64,000 nt of DNA from Megaustenia siamemsis (GCA_032433765.1 JAVIAB010000051.1:77864244-77928243), one strand, 5' to 3'. Counted from the first letter of the stretch, positions 30,729 to 40,960 are shown. The notes: generated by a model not told the origin, from the letters alone. Translations and numbers: made by a program.

Positions 30729-32438
30729 ATGAGCAGGGACTTCAAGACTGCCACAAGAGATTTCTACAAAGCAGTAAAAGCCACAAGAGCGAGAAAAGAA
30801 AACCATGATCCTACTGAGCTGATAAATGACAAAGACGGACAACCAATATCAAACAACCAATGTATGCAACAGAGATGGAAAGAATATTTTGAAGACCTGT
30901 TAAACATACCAACTACCAACAAGACAACAAAAACCACACTAGAACTCACAAATACTGAACCCAACATCATGAAAGAGGAAATAGAAGAAGTAATCAAATA
31001 TGCACCAAGAAACAAAGCACCAGGGATAGATAACATTCCAATAGAAATAATAGCAGCAGCGGGAGAAACAGGAATGCAATGGCTGCACAGAATATTTAAT
31101 GCAGCATGGCACCAACAACAAGCCCCAGAAGACTGGCAACAGGCAATCATCATACCAATATGGAAAAAGAAAGGTAGCAAAAGAGACTGCAATCAATATA
31201 GAGGTATATCTCTGCTCAGCCATGTAGGAAAGCTATACGCCAAAATCTTGGAAAAAAGACTGAGACCAATAATAGAACTACAGTTAAGCGATTCTCAAAT
31301 GGGGTTCCGAAAAAACAGAGGATGTACCGACGCACTATTCACACTAAAACAGCTTGCAGAAAAAACGACAGAACACAACCAAAACTTATACATAGCCTTC
31401 ATTGACCAGGAAAAAGCATTCGACAGAGTAAACAGAGAACAACTGTGGGAGATACTAACAACATACGGAGTAAGCCAACATCTAACCAACATTATTAAAA
31501 GTCTCTACGCCAACAGCAGCTGCAGGGTCAGAACAGCAACAGGCTACACAGACCACTTCGAAGTTAGATCAGGTGTAAGACAGGGGTGCGTACTATCCCC
31601 CCTACTGTTTATTACATACATGGACCATATATGCAAGATAGCCAACCCATCAGAGACAGAGGAGATCAACGAGATTCTATTTGCAGACGACCAGGCACTA
31701 ATACATGAAACAATAGAAGACCTACAAGAACACTTAAACAAACTCAACATCTTAGGAACAAAATACAACATGAAAATCAACATCAACAAAACAGAAGTCA
31801 TGAATGTCGCCAAAAATAAACAGAACATCAACATAACTATAGAAGGCAGACAACTAAAACAAGTAGAGGAATTCAAATACCTAGGAAGTCTAATGACAAA
31901 CGACAATTCCCAAACAGCAGAGATAGAATCAAGATGCAACAAAGCTTGTCAAATCATCGGACAGTTATCACCACTATTGTCCAACAAGGAAATAACTCTG
32001 GAGGCAAAACGAGCACTATACAATACAATCTTCATTCCAACGTTGTGCTACCAATGCCAGACCTGGACTCTAGATGCAAGAACAATAAGTAAAATAACCT
32101 CTACAGAGATGAAATGTGTTAGACGAATGACAGGAAACAGTCTGAGAGATAAGATCAGAAATGTAGAACTGAGAAAAAAGCTAGGAATAGCCCCAGCCAT
32201 AGAATATATAAGGAAACAACAGATAAAATGGTTCGGCCACGTGACAAGGCAGAAAGAACAAAACACAACACAACGAGCCTTCAACAAACGTTGTGAGAAC
32301 AACAGACCCAAGGGTCGACCACGAAAAAGATGGATCGATGGAATATTAGAAGCACTAGGAAACATAACAGCAGCAGAGGCGAACATAAGAGCAAAAGACC
32401 GCAAATTATATCTCCCCTCGACGCTGAAAGGCAGATGA
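30729..32438 (+). CDS. LINE-a reverse transcriptase, open frame
   Basis: An uninterrupted 569-codon frame; the same frame continues upstream to about 30440 without ATG (for example STPWWNETIREAIKEKKKLF). RT motifs in order: KKKGSKRDCNQYRGISLLS, GFRKNRGCTDALFTLKQL, YIAFIDQEKAFDRVNREQL (motif A Asp), VRSGVRQGCVLSPLLF (motif B), EILFADDQALIH (catalytic FADD), KTEVM and LKQVEEFKYLGSLM. The C-terminus has WFGHVTRQ and RPKGRPRKRWIDGIL, typical of RTE-type elements. All catalytic residues are intact. It would copy its own RNA at a nicked target site. With the upstream frameshift the element is probably not autonomous. It lies within the EGF copy C locus but on the opposite strand. Confidence 0.85.
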   Translation: MSRDFKTATRDFYKAVKATRARKENHDPTELINDKDGQPISNNQCMQQRWKEYFEDLLNIPTTNKTTKTTLELTNTEPNIMKEEIEEVIKYAPRNKAPGIDNIPIEIIAAAGETGMQWLHRIFNAAWHQQQAPEDWQQAIIIPIWKKKGSKRDCNQYRGISLLSHVGKLYAKILEKRLRPIIELQLSDSQMGFRKNRGCTDALFTLKQLAEKTTEHNQNLYIAFIDQEKAFDRVNREQLWEILTTYGVSQHLTNIIKSLYANSSCRVRTATGYTDHFEVRSGVRQGCVLSPLLFITYMDHICKIANPSETEEINEILFADDQALIHETIEDLQEHLNKLNILGTKYNMKININKTEVMNVAKNKQNINITIEGRQLKQVEEFKYLGSLMTNDNSQTAEIESRCNKACQIIGQLSPLLSNKEITLEAKRALYNTIFIPTLCYQCQTWTLDARTISKITSTEMKCVRRMTGNSLRDKIRNVELRKKLGIAPAIEYIRKQQIKWFGHVTRQKEQNTTQRAFNKRCENNRPKGRPRKRWIDGILEALGNITAAEANIRAKDRKLYLPSTLKGR

Positions 32439-33096
32439 GGAAGGAAAGAAGAAGAAGAAGAAGAAGTTTACTTTTCTTTCTATCCATTTCTTCCGAGTCT
32501 TCAATTAATCCACATTTCAAAGGCTTCAATTTCCTATTATGTTTTTTAGTGTCTAATGTCCATGTTTCTGCACCATACAGCAATTTTGAGACGATATAAC
32601 ATTTTGCTATTCTTAGTGTTAGTACTGGTGTTATTTGTTTTGATATTAGTATATTCTTCACAGCAATAAAATTACTTTTTGCCCTTCCTATTCTTTTATT
32701 TATTTCAGTTTTACATGTTCCATCACTGGTTATAGCATGTCTAAGGTAGTGTAGCTTTGAATTGTCGCCAGGTCTTCCTTCAATTTTGATATTCACTTGT
32801 AGGTTTTGAGTATTATCTTTGTTTATGATCATAGTTTTAGTCTTTTTGATATTCATATCTAATCCACATTTTTTACTAATCACGTTCATTTCATTAAGTA
32901 ATTGTTGTAGATCTCTAGGATTTTCTGCTAGTAGTACATATGATTTTGGAGAGAAGTAGGTGATAACGTCAAGTTTAAAAAAAACACGGACCCGCTGGTT
33001 GTGTTGATGATGGAAGTCGATTCTTATAAATGTCCATAACAACTGGACCAATAATAGAAGTCAAACATATTTCCTAGAACTTACTTTCTGTGGGCC

Positions 33097-33224
33097 TTAC
33101 AGTGTATTATCAATTTGACAACGAGTCCCTGTGTAACCGTCCGGGCACATGCAATGAGGAGCGTCCGCTGGAGCGAAACAAAAACCGCCATTTTGGCACT
33201 TATAGTTGACGCACGGGTCTAGAA
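33097..33224 (-). CDS. copy C exon 2: secreted EGF-like peptide
   Basis: Joins exon 1 at 34605-34536 to give a 65-residue secreted peptide. The acceptor TTATTACAG ends at 33225, the donor GTAAGT is at 33084, and the stop is 12 nt before the exon end at 33085. The split codon gives Ile. Six EGF cysteines with x4, x5, x8, x1, x8 spacing; patches CQNGGFC, HCMC and GTRC. Loop six reads [10 protein letters not shown], matching the EOGT consensus for O-linked GlcNAc, whereas the sister copy B has Ile at that position. The tail QIDNTL lost the N-glycosylation sequon present in B. The gene spans about 7.5 kb, and its introns hold LINE-a, LINE-b and the mariner element. The ligand role is unknown. Confidence 0.88.
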
Positions 33225-33424
33225 CTGTAATAAAGTAACGATCAGTTTCATCAAATAATTTGGAGTAGAAATATAGTCATGAGGCGGGTGGGTGGGGAGG
33301 GGGAGGAGGTGGAGATAGACAAAATGCTTTTAAAAAAACACTGGTTGATAATATAATAATAATAATGAATAATATAATGAATAATGAAAAATTATCGGTG
33401 TGAACAATCATAAATAGAACCCTA

Positions 33425-33995
33425 CTCATCATCATTATCGTCAAGTACTCTCTGCCTGCAGGGGGTAGGTATTCATGTAGCTCGACAACTGTCTGTTTCT
33501 ACAAGTGTTTATCACTTCTGCTGTTTGCTTTATAAAAAGTTTTATTTTTTAAACTGAATGGAATCTTTTCTCACTCTTTTCGTTCTATTTCTTCTTCTGT
33601 CACTGTGTCCAGTTGTCACAACAAATTCCAGCTGACCCTTTTCCATTGCATAATCAAACAATTATGACAGCTTCCTCCAGACAAGATTCTCGGGTGTTTG
33701 GATGAAATTTACAGACCATGACGCATTCCAAAAAGGCAACTCCTAAAAAACATCAGAAAGAAACAATCAACATTTTTCGGGCACATCGTGAGAAGAGGAA
33801 AGTTGGAATACTTGGTTAGAACAGGCAAAATACAAGGAAAGAGAGATCGCGGGCGACAAGGAGAGAAAATACTAGATAGCGTGGTGTAATGGCATAGAAA
33901 ACAGTCAACAACAGAACTGTTACGATGCACAGTAGATAGAAGATTGTAGAAGGACATGATCGCCTACGCCAACCGGCATGGCACATGATGATGAT
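33425..33995. mobile_element. two LINE-c 3' ends in inverted arrangement (copy C)
   Basis: The duplicate of 24725-25285, with the same junctions and only scattered base changes. The minus part is 33425-33680 and the plus part 33715-33995. Confidence 0.7.
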
Positions 33996-34535
33996 GACGA
34001 TTTAAAATGTGTGCATAAATTGTGCGTCGTTAGCTTGTTGGTTATTGCGAGGGTTTAACGGTAAAGTTATTGAGACTCAACTTCAGTCCGGCCTAAGACC
34101 TTCAACAACCCCAAGCTGAAAGCTCTTAGCGACTCATAGCTGATTGTTTGCAAATTTATCAGTAAACAAATATAATCAAGATCCTATTCAACGTTCTTGT
34201 GGTGACCTTGGAAACAGTCTAACCAATTTGTTCAAACGAATAGAGATCGAATAGGAAAGACAACCCTTTAATCGTAAATGTTGTACTAAAGTCTGCAGAG
34301 ATGAACCGAATATATCGTAACTTCATATATATTACAACACATCTGTGTCAACTGAACACATATTTAAAAACAAAAATGAAGAGTAGTCTGTGTGCGATCT
34401 TAAAAGAGGAAGAAACTCCCAGGCTTACACTCACCAGTCGCAATAACCCACAAATGTAGCCTACTACTTTATTCCCACAACATTTTATGTTAGGAGGCCC
34501 CAACTTTTCACCGTTGTTTTGTAACAAATACTTAC

Positions 34536-34605
34536 TTTGACCAAGAACAAATTGACAGCTGACAACAGCCGCAAAGACAAAGAACAAGAACAAAAGTCTT
34601 GACAT
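34536..34605 (-). CDS. copy C exon 1: signal peptide
   Basis: ATG at 34605; 23 residues identical to copy B; donor GTAAGT at 34535; phase 1. The frame closes inside the intron if unspliced, so splicing is required for the EGF domain. Confidence 0.88.
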
Positions 34606-34780
34606 GTTGGCAACTGTTGTATGATAAATGTCTGCTCCGTATGTGTTTTAAATAAGCTTATGACAGCGCCATCTGGAGGTGGCGATTGGTTCCCATTATA
34701 TGATTTGATATACCGATAAGATAATCACGTCGTGCATTCTAATTGTGCACGCGACCATTGAATCACATGATGCTATATAA
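34606..34780 (-). promoter_or_regulatory. copy C promoter block
   Basis: TATA-like TTATTTAAAACAC (plus 34643-34655) and AGATGGCGCTGTC (34674-34662) are kept. The E-box is changed to CACGCG (34748 region), and the spacer between ATG and TATA is shorter than in A and B. Confidence 0.6.
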
Positions 34781-34907
34781 TCTAGGTGAATCTTAACAAA
34801 AGAAAATGATATACGCAAACGCACAAAATAAACATAAAACACACACATAATACACATACATACACTCACACGTTACACATACATACACAAAACACTTGCA
34901 CAAAGGG

Positions 34908-34910
<3 letters not shown>

Positions 34911-34961
<51 letters not shown>
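34911..34961. repeat. (TA)n microsatellite
   Basis: About 25 TA units, followed directly by a LINE-b fragment. A second TA run of similar kind lies at 35262-35297, on the other side of that fragment. Confidence 0.98.
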
Positions 34962-34963
<2 letters not shown>

Positions 34964-35255
34964 TCATCATTGAGTGCCGTCTCCGCAAAGAAGGTTGGCT
35001 ACCATGGAGCGCCACTCTGCTCTGTCTCTTGCTTTGATGGTGCAGGTTGTCATAGACTGATTTGTCCATCTTTTGATGTTACTCGTCCTTGTTGTCGGTC
35101 TTGGTCTTCCTCTGCCTCTTTTACCTTGTATTTTCCCTTCCAGGATTACTTTTAGTAGGCTATTGTGTCTTTTAACATGGCCCAAAAATCGCATTTGTCT
35201 TGTTTGAATTGTGCTTTGTCACACTCTTTACATTTTTAGTTGTTTTAAGACTTCA
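34962..35255 (-). mobile_element. LINE-b 3' fragment
   Basis: CATCATCATTGAGTGCC followed by GGCTACCATGGAGCGCC. The minus frame has MRFLGHVKRHNSLLKVILEG, then KRGRGRPRPTT, and IKARDRAEWRSMVANL. It is bracketed by TA repeats, so its target site cannot be read. Confidence 0.8.
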
Positions 35256-35262
35256 TCGTTCC

Positions 35263-35304
<42 letters not shown>

Positions 35305-35479
35305 ATACCAAAATGCTGATTGCATATATACATACCTACATACTAACATACATACAAACATGCATGCACGCATACATTTTATGTGCATATACTTTTGGCC
35401 GTAACTGCTATATATTATTTTGAAAAACCCTGTACAATAATTCATCTTTACGCCGCTGCGCATGAAATATCAATCTATC

Positions 35480-36010
35480 AATTGACCTTTCGAGCCGTAG
35501 CCAGCCCATAGGGCGTAGACCCTGATACTCCTTCTCTTATCTAAATTTTTATTCTAGCAGTTTTCAATCCTAGTAAAGATCTTTTATCAAATCTCGCCAT
35601 TTGTCTCTGTTCTGTGCAAACAACTCTATCGCATTCAGGGAACCGATTCCTGCTGCTCTTACCTCTCTCATCAATGTTCTTCTCAGTGTCTCTCTGGGTC
35701 TTCCTCTTTTCCTCTTACCTGTTGTTTCCCACATAAGGGTTTGCTTTGCTATTCGGTTATTATCTCTTCTCATCACATGCCCAACATATGACCATCGTCT
35801 TTTCTTGATTACTGAAGATATTAGTGGTTGATTGTCGATTTCTCTAATTTCCTCGTTTGTTTTGAATTCGTTCCACGCTATACCTAGTATTTTCCTTAGA
35901 CATTTATTTTCAAATGCGTTCAACTTTGTTTCTATGTCTCTTGTTTTTTTTTTCCCAGCTCTCACACGCATACATAAGGGTTGATAGTACATTTGATTTG
36001 AATAGTCTAA
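35480..36010 (-). mobile_element. LINE-d 3' end
   Basis: One open minus frame carries ETKLNAFENKCLRKILGIAW, SVIKKRRWSYVGHVMRRDNN, KRKRGRPRETLRRTLMREV and NRDKWRDLIKDLY before its stop at about 35572. This is an RT C-terminal tail. The 3' UTR ends CTACGGCTCGAAAGGTCAAT near 35482. An opposite-strand sister is at 40080-40575. Confidence 0.8.
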
Positions 36011-36164
36011 GTTTACGAGACATAAAATACTCTTAAAATTCAGCTTAAAATAAAATATATATGCCTTTTCTCTCCATTTATAAACCAACTTGTGATTTTT
36101 AGTATTTGTTTATTTGGGACAACACGCTCTAGCACTTTAATCAAAGAAAGTAGGAAGCCATCGT

Positions 36165-36246
36165 TCTAGAAACGTGTGTTGCTATTTTATTAGGATATCG
36201 GCGCCATATTTAGCATTTTCTTCTTGGCCATATAGGCCTCATCTAC
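36165..36246 (-). other. copy D terminal 3'UTR exon
   Basis: The acceptor TTCATAG ends at 36247, the exon begins GTAGATGAGG, and AATAAA is at 36191-36186. It matches the exons of B and C. Confidence 0.65.
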
Positions 36247-36292
36247 CTATGAAGTCGAAAATAAAAACCTTCTGTAAAGAAGGTGAAAGATA

Positions 36293-36590
36293 AAACATTC
36301 ACTAAGACAAGGATGAGATAAGATATTCACTAAGACAAGGATGAGATAAGATATTCACTAAGACAAGGATGAGATATGATATTCACTAAGACAAGGATGA
36401 GATATGATATTCACTAAGACAAGGATGAGATAAGATATTCACTAAGACAAGGATGAGATAAGATATTCACTAAGACAAGGATGAGATAAGATATTCACTA
36501 AGACAAGGATGAGATAAGATATTCACTAAGACAAGGATGAGATAAGATATTCACTAAGACAAGGATGAGATAAGATATTCACTAAGAAGA
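36293..36590. repeat. 28-bp minisatellite in last intron of copy D
   Basis: Eleven nearly perfect copies of a 28-bp unit containing ACTAAGACAAGGATGAGATA and GATATTC. It is at the same position, next to the 3'UTR exon acceptor, as the 29-bp arrays of B, C and E but has a different sequence. Confidence 0.95.
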
Positions 36591-36719
36591 AGGAGATAGA
36601 TAAAACACTCAGAAAGGAGTAAGAATAAAATAAATCTCTCAGATAATTAAATTCAAAGATTTTTTTTTAAAAACTCAACAAATAATATTTGAAGATATAA
36701 CACTCAAGTTAAAAAGGTC

Positions 36720-36850
36720 AAAGATAAAACTCCAAAACAAAGAAACATCAAGATAAAACACACAAGCAAGACAGTCACAGATAAAACTCCAAAACAAAGA
36801 AACATCAAGATAAAACACACAAGCAAGACAGTCACAGATAAAACACCCAA
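36720..36850. repeat. 57-bp tandem duplication
   Basis: Two copies of a stretch beginning AAAACTCCAAAACAAAGAAA and including CACACAAGCAAGACAGTCAC, followed by degenerate seed words. It is intronic in copy D. Confidence 0.85.
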
Positions 36851-36944
36851 ACAAAGAAAATTGAAGATGTAATACTTGAGCAAAGAAAGTCGAAGACGTA
36901 ACACTCAATCAAAGACAGTTAAGACAAAAGATTTTTAAAAATCG

Positions 36945-37290
36945 ATAGATGTATGAGAACTACGCGACGTATTTCAGTGACCATTGGCACATTAATCAAT
37001 GATGGGCTACTTTTTTTGTAGAAACATCTCTGGCACCATTCTACAGACGGTGATCTCGCTGTAGCAAGGAGACCCAAAGCTATGTCAGCACGTCCACACA
37101 ACTTGTAGAGCCTAGAGACTGTCCAGCTAAAGCCATGTACCGGCGAATGAAAACATCGGTGTATGACGTTTGCTATAAGAGAGATAGTTCTGTTGTTGTA
37201 TAAATGTTCAATGTTATTTTTGTTGTTGCAAAATTTGAACAATAAAAAGCGAAAAAAGAATGTCCAGCATACTCCATATGATAGACAAAT
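36945..37290. other. conserved intron block of the EGF gene family
   Basis: Paralogous to 45250-45530 plus 45810-45870 (copy E) and 56560-56905 (copy F): shared words GATGTATGAGAAC, GACGGTGATCTCGCT and GGAGCCTAGA or GAGCCTAGAGAC. It marks the fixed order array, then block, then EGF exon in each gene. Confidence 0.65.
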
Positions 37291-37539
37291 GAAAAACTAA
37301 AATATACATTATAAGTACATTTAACTTTGAAAATAGACTAGTTAAACTGTTAAATTAAAAATAATAGAAACAAAATTGTTTGGAAAACTGAGACAGTGAG
37401 TTAAACAATTGACTTAAAATGATGCAGAAGACAAACATAAAATGACTAGGATTGTACATTTTCCTAAATTCAATCACTGAAGTCCTTCTAGTAGTAGTCT
37501 CCTCTTTGTTCTTGCCAGTCATCATTACTATTGGTGCTC

Positions 37540-39035
37540 TCTCATCCTCAGTGTTGGTGTACTCTTGTCTTCAGTTTTGGTGCTCTCTCATCCTCACTGT
37601 TCGTGCACTCTCATCCTCAGTGTTGGTGTACTCTTGTCTTCAGTTTTGGTGCTCTCTCATCCTCACTGTTCGTGCACTCTCATCCTCAGTGTTGGTGCAC
37701 TCTCATCCTCACTGTCGTTGCACTCTCATCCTCAGTGTTGGTGCATTCTCATCCTCAGTTTTGGTGCATTCTCATCCTCAGTTTTGGTGCATTCTCATGA
37801 TCACTGTTGGTGCACTTTCATTCTTGCAGTTGGTGCTCTCTCATCCTCAGTGTTGGTGCATTCTCATCCTCACTGCCGTTACACTCTCATCCTCAGTGTT
37901 GGTGCATTCTCATCCTCACTGTTCGTGCACTCTCATCCTCAGTGTTGGTGCACTCTCATCCTCACTGTCGTTGCACTCTCATCCTCACTGTCGTTGCACT
38001 CTCATCCTCAGTGTTGGTGCATTCTCATCCTCAGTTTTGGTGCATTCTCATCCTCAGTTTTGGTGCATTCTCATGATCACTGTTGGTGCACTTTCATTCT
38101 TGCAGTTGGTGCTCTCTCATCCTCAGTGTTGGTGTACTCTTGTCTTCAGTTTTGGTGCTTTCTCATCCTCACTGTTCGTGCACTCTCATCCTCAGTGTTG
38201 GTGCACTCTCATCCTCACTGTCGTTGCACTCTCATCCTCAGTGTTGGTGCATTCTCATCCTCAGTTTTGGTGCATTCTCATCCTCAGTTTTGGTGCATTC
38301 TCATGATCACTGTTGGTGCACTTTCATTCTTGCAGTTGGTGCTCTCTCATCCTCAGTGTTGGTGCATTCTCATCCTCACTGTCGTTGCACTCTCATCCTC
38401 AGTGTTGGTGCATTCTCATCCTCACTGTTCGTGCACTCTCATCCTCAGTGTTGGTGCACTCTCATCCTCACTGTCGTTGCACTCTCATCCTCACTGTCGT
38501 TGCACTCTCATCCTCAGTGTTGGTGCATTCTCATCCTCAGTTTTGGTGCATTCTCATCCTCAGTTTTGGTGCATTCTCATGATCACTGTTGGTGCACTTT
38601 CATTCTTGCAGTTGGTGCTCTCTCATCCTCAGTGTTGGTGTACTCTTGTCTTCAGTTTTGGTGCTCTCTCATCCTCACTGTTCGTGCACTCTCATCCTCA
38701 ATGTTGGTGCACTCTCATCCTCAGTGTTGGTGCACTCTCATCCTCACTGTTCGTGCACTCTCATCCTCAGTTTTGGTGCACTCTCATCCTCACTGTTCGT
38801 GCACTCTCATCCTCAGTGTTGGTGCACTCTCATCCTCACTGTTGATGCGCTCTCATCCTCAGTGTTGGTGCATTCTCATCCTCAGTTTTGGTGCACTCTC
38901 ATCCTCAGTGTTGGTGCATTCTCATCCTCAGTTTTGGTGCATTCTCATCCTCAGTTTTGGTGCATTCTCATCCTCAGTTTTGGTGCATTCTAATGATCAC
39001 TGTTGGTGCACTTTAATTCTTGCTGTTGGTGCTCT
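37540..39035. repeat. 23-bp minisatellite with 276-bp higher-order repeat
   Basis: About 65 copies of a 23-bp unit such as CTCATCCTCAGTGTTGGTGC with regular variants. Because 23 is not a multiple of 3, each frame reads a 23-residue repeat (HSHPQCWC pattern), which leaves long false open frames. The variant GCACTTTCATTCTTGCAGTT recurs at about 37812, 38088, 38318 and 38594, i.e. steps of 276, 230 and 276 bp (12 or 10 units). It lies in an intron of copy D. Confidence 0.95.
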
Positions 39036-39159
39036 CGATGACAGCTTATCTTGTTGCCTTTCCGAGCATAACAAAGTAGTTTAATGAGCAGTAAATAAAC
39101 AGTAAATCATTAAATTAATAAATGAGGAATGTTTATCGTCAACGTCAAAAATACATGAA

Positions 39160-39440
39160 CCTGATGATTGTGTTCTTGATGATGATAATTATCAATTTGA
39201 CGATGATGAAGACAATGATAATGAGGATTCCCACGTTCCAAAGATGATGATGTGATTAACTAAAATTAAAATAATGAGTGATAGCGATGTTTTTGAGAAT
39301 AACAGTAATGATGAATGTTGAAAGTGATAATGATAATAATGCTGGTGATGACGGCGACTGTTATAATGATAATGACAATTACAATGAAGATGATGATAAT
39401 AATGGTACTGCGAATGATGGTGCTGATGTAGATGATAGAA
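39160..39440. repeat. GAT/AAT-rich simple sequence
   Basis: Degenerate trinucleotide-like sequence (GATGATGATAATT and similar), also seen near 57830-57970 in copy F at the equivalent place before the EGF exon. Confidence 0.8.
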
Positions 39441-39547
39441 CTTCCAAAAACAAGAACTAAAAACTGAATATATTTCTGTAAATAGCCATAACAAATAAAA
39501 CAATTGAAGCAATAATAGAAGCAAAAGTATATTTCCATTAAGGTCTA

Positions 39548-39806
39548 GGGAGCCGCGATAGCTCAGTGGTTAGTGAACTGGACTATAAAGGACAAGAGGT
39601 AGGGTTCGTTCCTAATAGACGGTATCCGGGTTCACCCAGCCTTTAATGGGTACCGGATTTTTTTTCTGGGAAAGTAAAGCGGCACGGGCGTAATACCGAC
39701 CACATTACCTAAAAAATCATGTGCCGAAGGTCTGTAAAAATTATGGTCACTAACACCATATTCCCTATATGCCACTTGGCGTGACGGCGGTACTTTACTT
39801 TTTTAC
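39548..39806 (+). mobile_element. SINE-1 copy at the exon 2 donor of copy D
   Basis: The best plus-strand SINE-1: GGGAGCCGCGATAGCTCAG (box A), GGGTTCGTTCC (box B, one change) and a full body. It ends just outside CTAGCACTTTCG, a few bases beyond the expected donor of the copy D EGF exon, between CTAG words. Confidence 0.85.
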
Positions 39807-39828
39807 TAGCACTTTCGTTCCGTGGGTC

Positions 39829-39959
39829 TTATAGTGTGTTATTAATTTGACAATAAGTCCCAGTGTAACCGTCGGGGCATAGACAGTAGGGAATGTCCGC
39901 TGGATATGTACAATATCCGCCATTTTTGCACTCAAAGCCGATGCACAGGTCTCGGTTAA
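39829..39959 (-). CDS. copy D exon 2: secreted EGF-like peptide
   Basis: With exon 1 at 42417-42348 it encodes a 66-residue secreted peptide. The acceptor CTCTTCAG ends at 39960 and differs from the TTATTACAG of the other copies. The split codon gives Ile. All six EGF cysteines are present, but the first is preceded by Asp-Leu instead of Asp-Pro (NRDLC). Other patches are CKNGGYC and YCLC, and [10 protein letters not shown] matches the EOGT consensus. The tail QINNTL has an NNT sequon. The donor found 12 nt after the stop in the other copies (GTAAGT) is absent: GTGCTAG occupies the place, next to the SINE insertion. Splicing to the 3'UTR exon may therefore fail or use another site. The peptide itself is unaffected. 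Confidence 0.82.
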
Positions 39960-40079
39960 CTGAAGAGAGCAGGGTTGGGTTTCTTAACAAAATTTAGAAA
40001 AATGGCGGAAACATGACAGGGAGAGAGGAATAATAAACAATATTTAAATATGTTACATTCAAATCAAATGCACTATCAA

Positions 40080-40575
40080 CCATTACGTATGTGAGTGAAA
40101 GCTGGAAAACAACAAGAGATATAGAAACAAAGTTGAACGCATTCAAGAATAAATGTCTAAGAAAATACTTGGTTTAGCGTGGAACGATATTCAAAACAAA
40201 GGAGGAAATTAGAGAAATCGCCAATCAACCACTAATATCTTCAGTAATCAAGAAAAGTCGATGGTCATATGTTGGACATGTGATGAGAAGAGATAATAAC
40301 CGAATAGCAAAGCAAGCCCTCATGTGGGAAACAACAGGTAAGAGGAAGACCCAGAGAGACACTAAGAACATTGCGAGAGAAGCAAGAGCAGCAGGAATCG
40401 GCTCTCACAATGAGATAGAGCAGCTTGCACAGAACAGAGACAAATGGCGAGATTTAATAAAATATCTTTAAAAGAATTTAAAACTGCTAGAATAAAACTT
40501 TAGATAAGAGAAGGAGTATCTTGGTCTACGCCCTATGGGCCGGCTACGGCTCGAAAGGTCAATAGATAGATAGAA
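40080..40575 (+). mobile_element. LINE-d 3' end
   Basis: A plus-oriented sister of 35480-36010: MRRDNNRIAKQALMWETTGK, GIGSHNEIEQLAQNRDKWRD and the 3' end GGCTACGGCTCGAAAGGTCA. It is frameshifted upstream of 40280. The two LINE-d ends form a 500-bp inverted pair around 4.1 kb of copy D. Confidence 0.8.
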
Positions 40576-40689
40576 ATACGTTATTGGTTGATTCATATTA
40601 AATTAATGTAAGAACTAAAGGGATGAGACAATAATGGAAAGTTATCGGTATGACCATTCAGAAATAGATGCATATTCGCGACCATGATC

Positions 40690-40960
40690 GGCATCATCAT
40701 CATCGTCAAGTACTGTATGCCTGCGGGTGCTGGTGTTCATATTGCTCAAAAATCAAATTTTCTACAGTTGTTTATCTGTTTTGTTGTTAACTTCATACCA
40801 AGCCATTCTTTCAAACTGTTTGACGTCTTTTCTCACTCTTTTCCATGTATCTCTTCTTCCCTCAATTCGTCCAGTTGTCACAAACTATTTTCAACATTAC
40901 GTTAAAGCAAAATTATGGCAGCTTTCTCACAAGATTCTCGTGACTTGGCTCATATAAAGC
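40690..40960 (-). mobile_element. LINE-c 3' fragment
   Basis: Begins CATCATCATCATCGTCAAGT on plus and keeps the LINE-c 3' signature (AAGCCATTCTTTCAAACTG, CTCTTCCCTCAATTCGTCC), decayed. Confidence 0.65.

Larger units (their letters stand above)
29665..32466 (+). mobile_element. RTE-like LINE-a, 5' truncated, 10-bp target duplication
   Basis: A plus-strand non-LTR element inserted into LINE-b. The direct repeat TTTACTTTTC flanks it at 29655-29664 and 32467-32476, and the uninterrupted LINE-b copy at 23434-23460 shows it once. It ends in an AGAAGAAGAAG tail. The first residues of the endonuclease are missing, so it is slightly 5' truncated. Confidence 0.9.
29355..32960 (-). mobile_element. LINE-b copy split by LINE-a
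   Basis: Two parts, 29355-29664 and 32467-32960, together match 23130-24300. The C-terminal RT frame includes RIAKCYIVSKLLYGAETWTL around 32620 and MNIKKTKTMIINKDNTQNLQ around 32850, both on minus. The break is exactly at the LINE-a insertion. Confidence 0.8.

Noticed and set aside
30452..32404. Minus-strand frames opposite the LINE-a reverse transcriptase
   Set aside because: Shadows of the intact plus-strand RT gene.
37452..39084. Apparent Cys/His-rich repeat protein of 280-430 residues
   Set aside because: The same array is open in all three plus frames because of its 23-bp unit, which argues that none of them is selected as protein.
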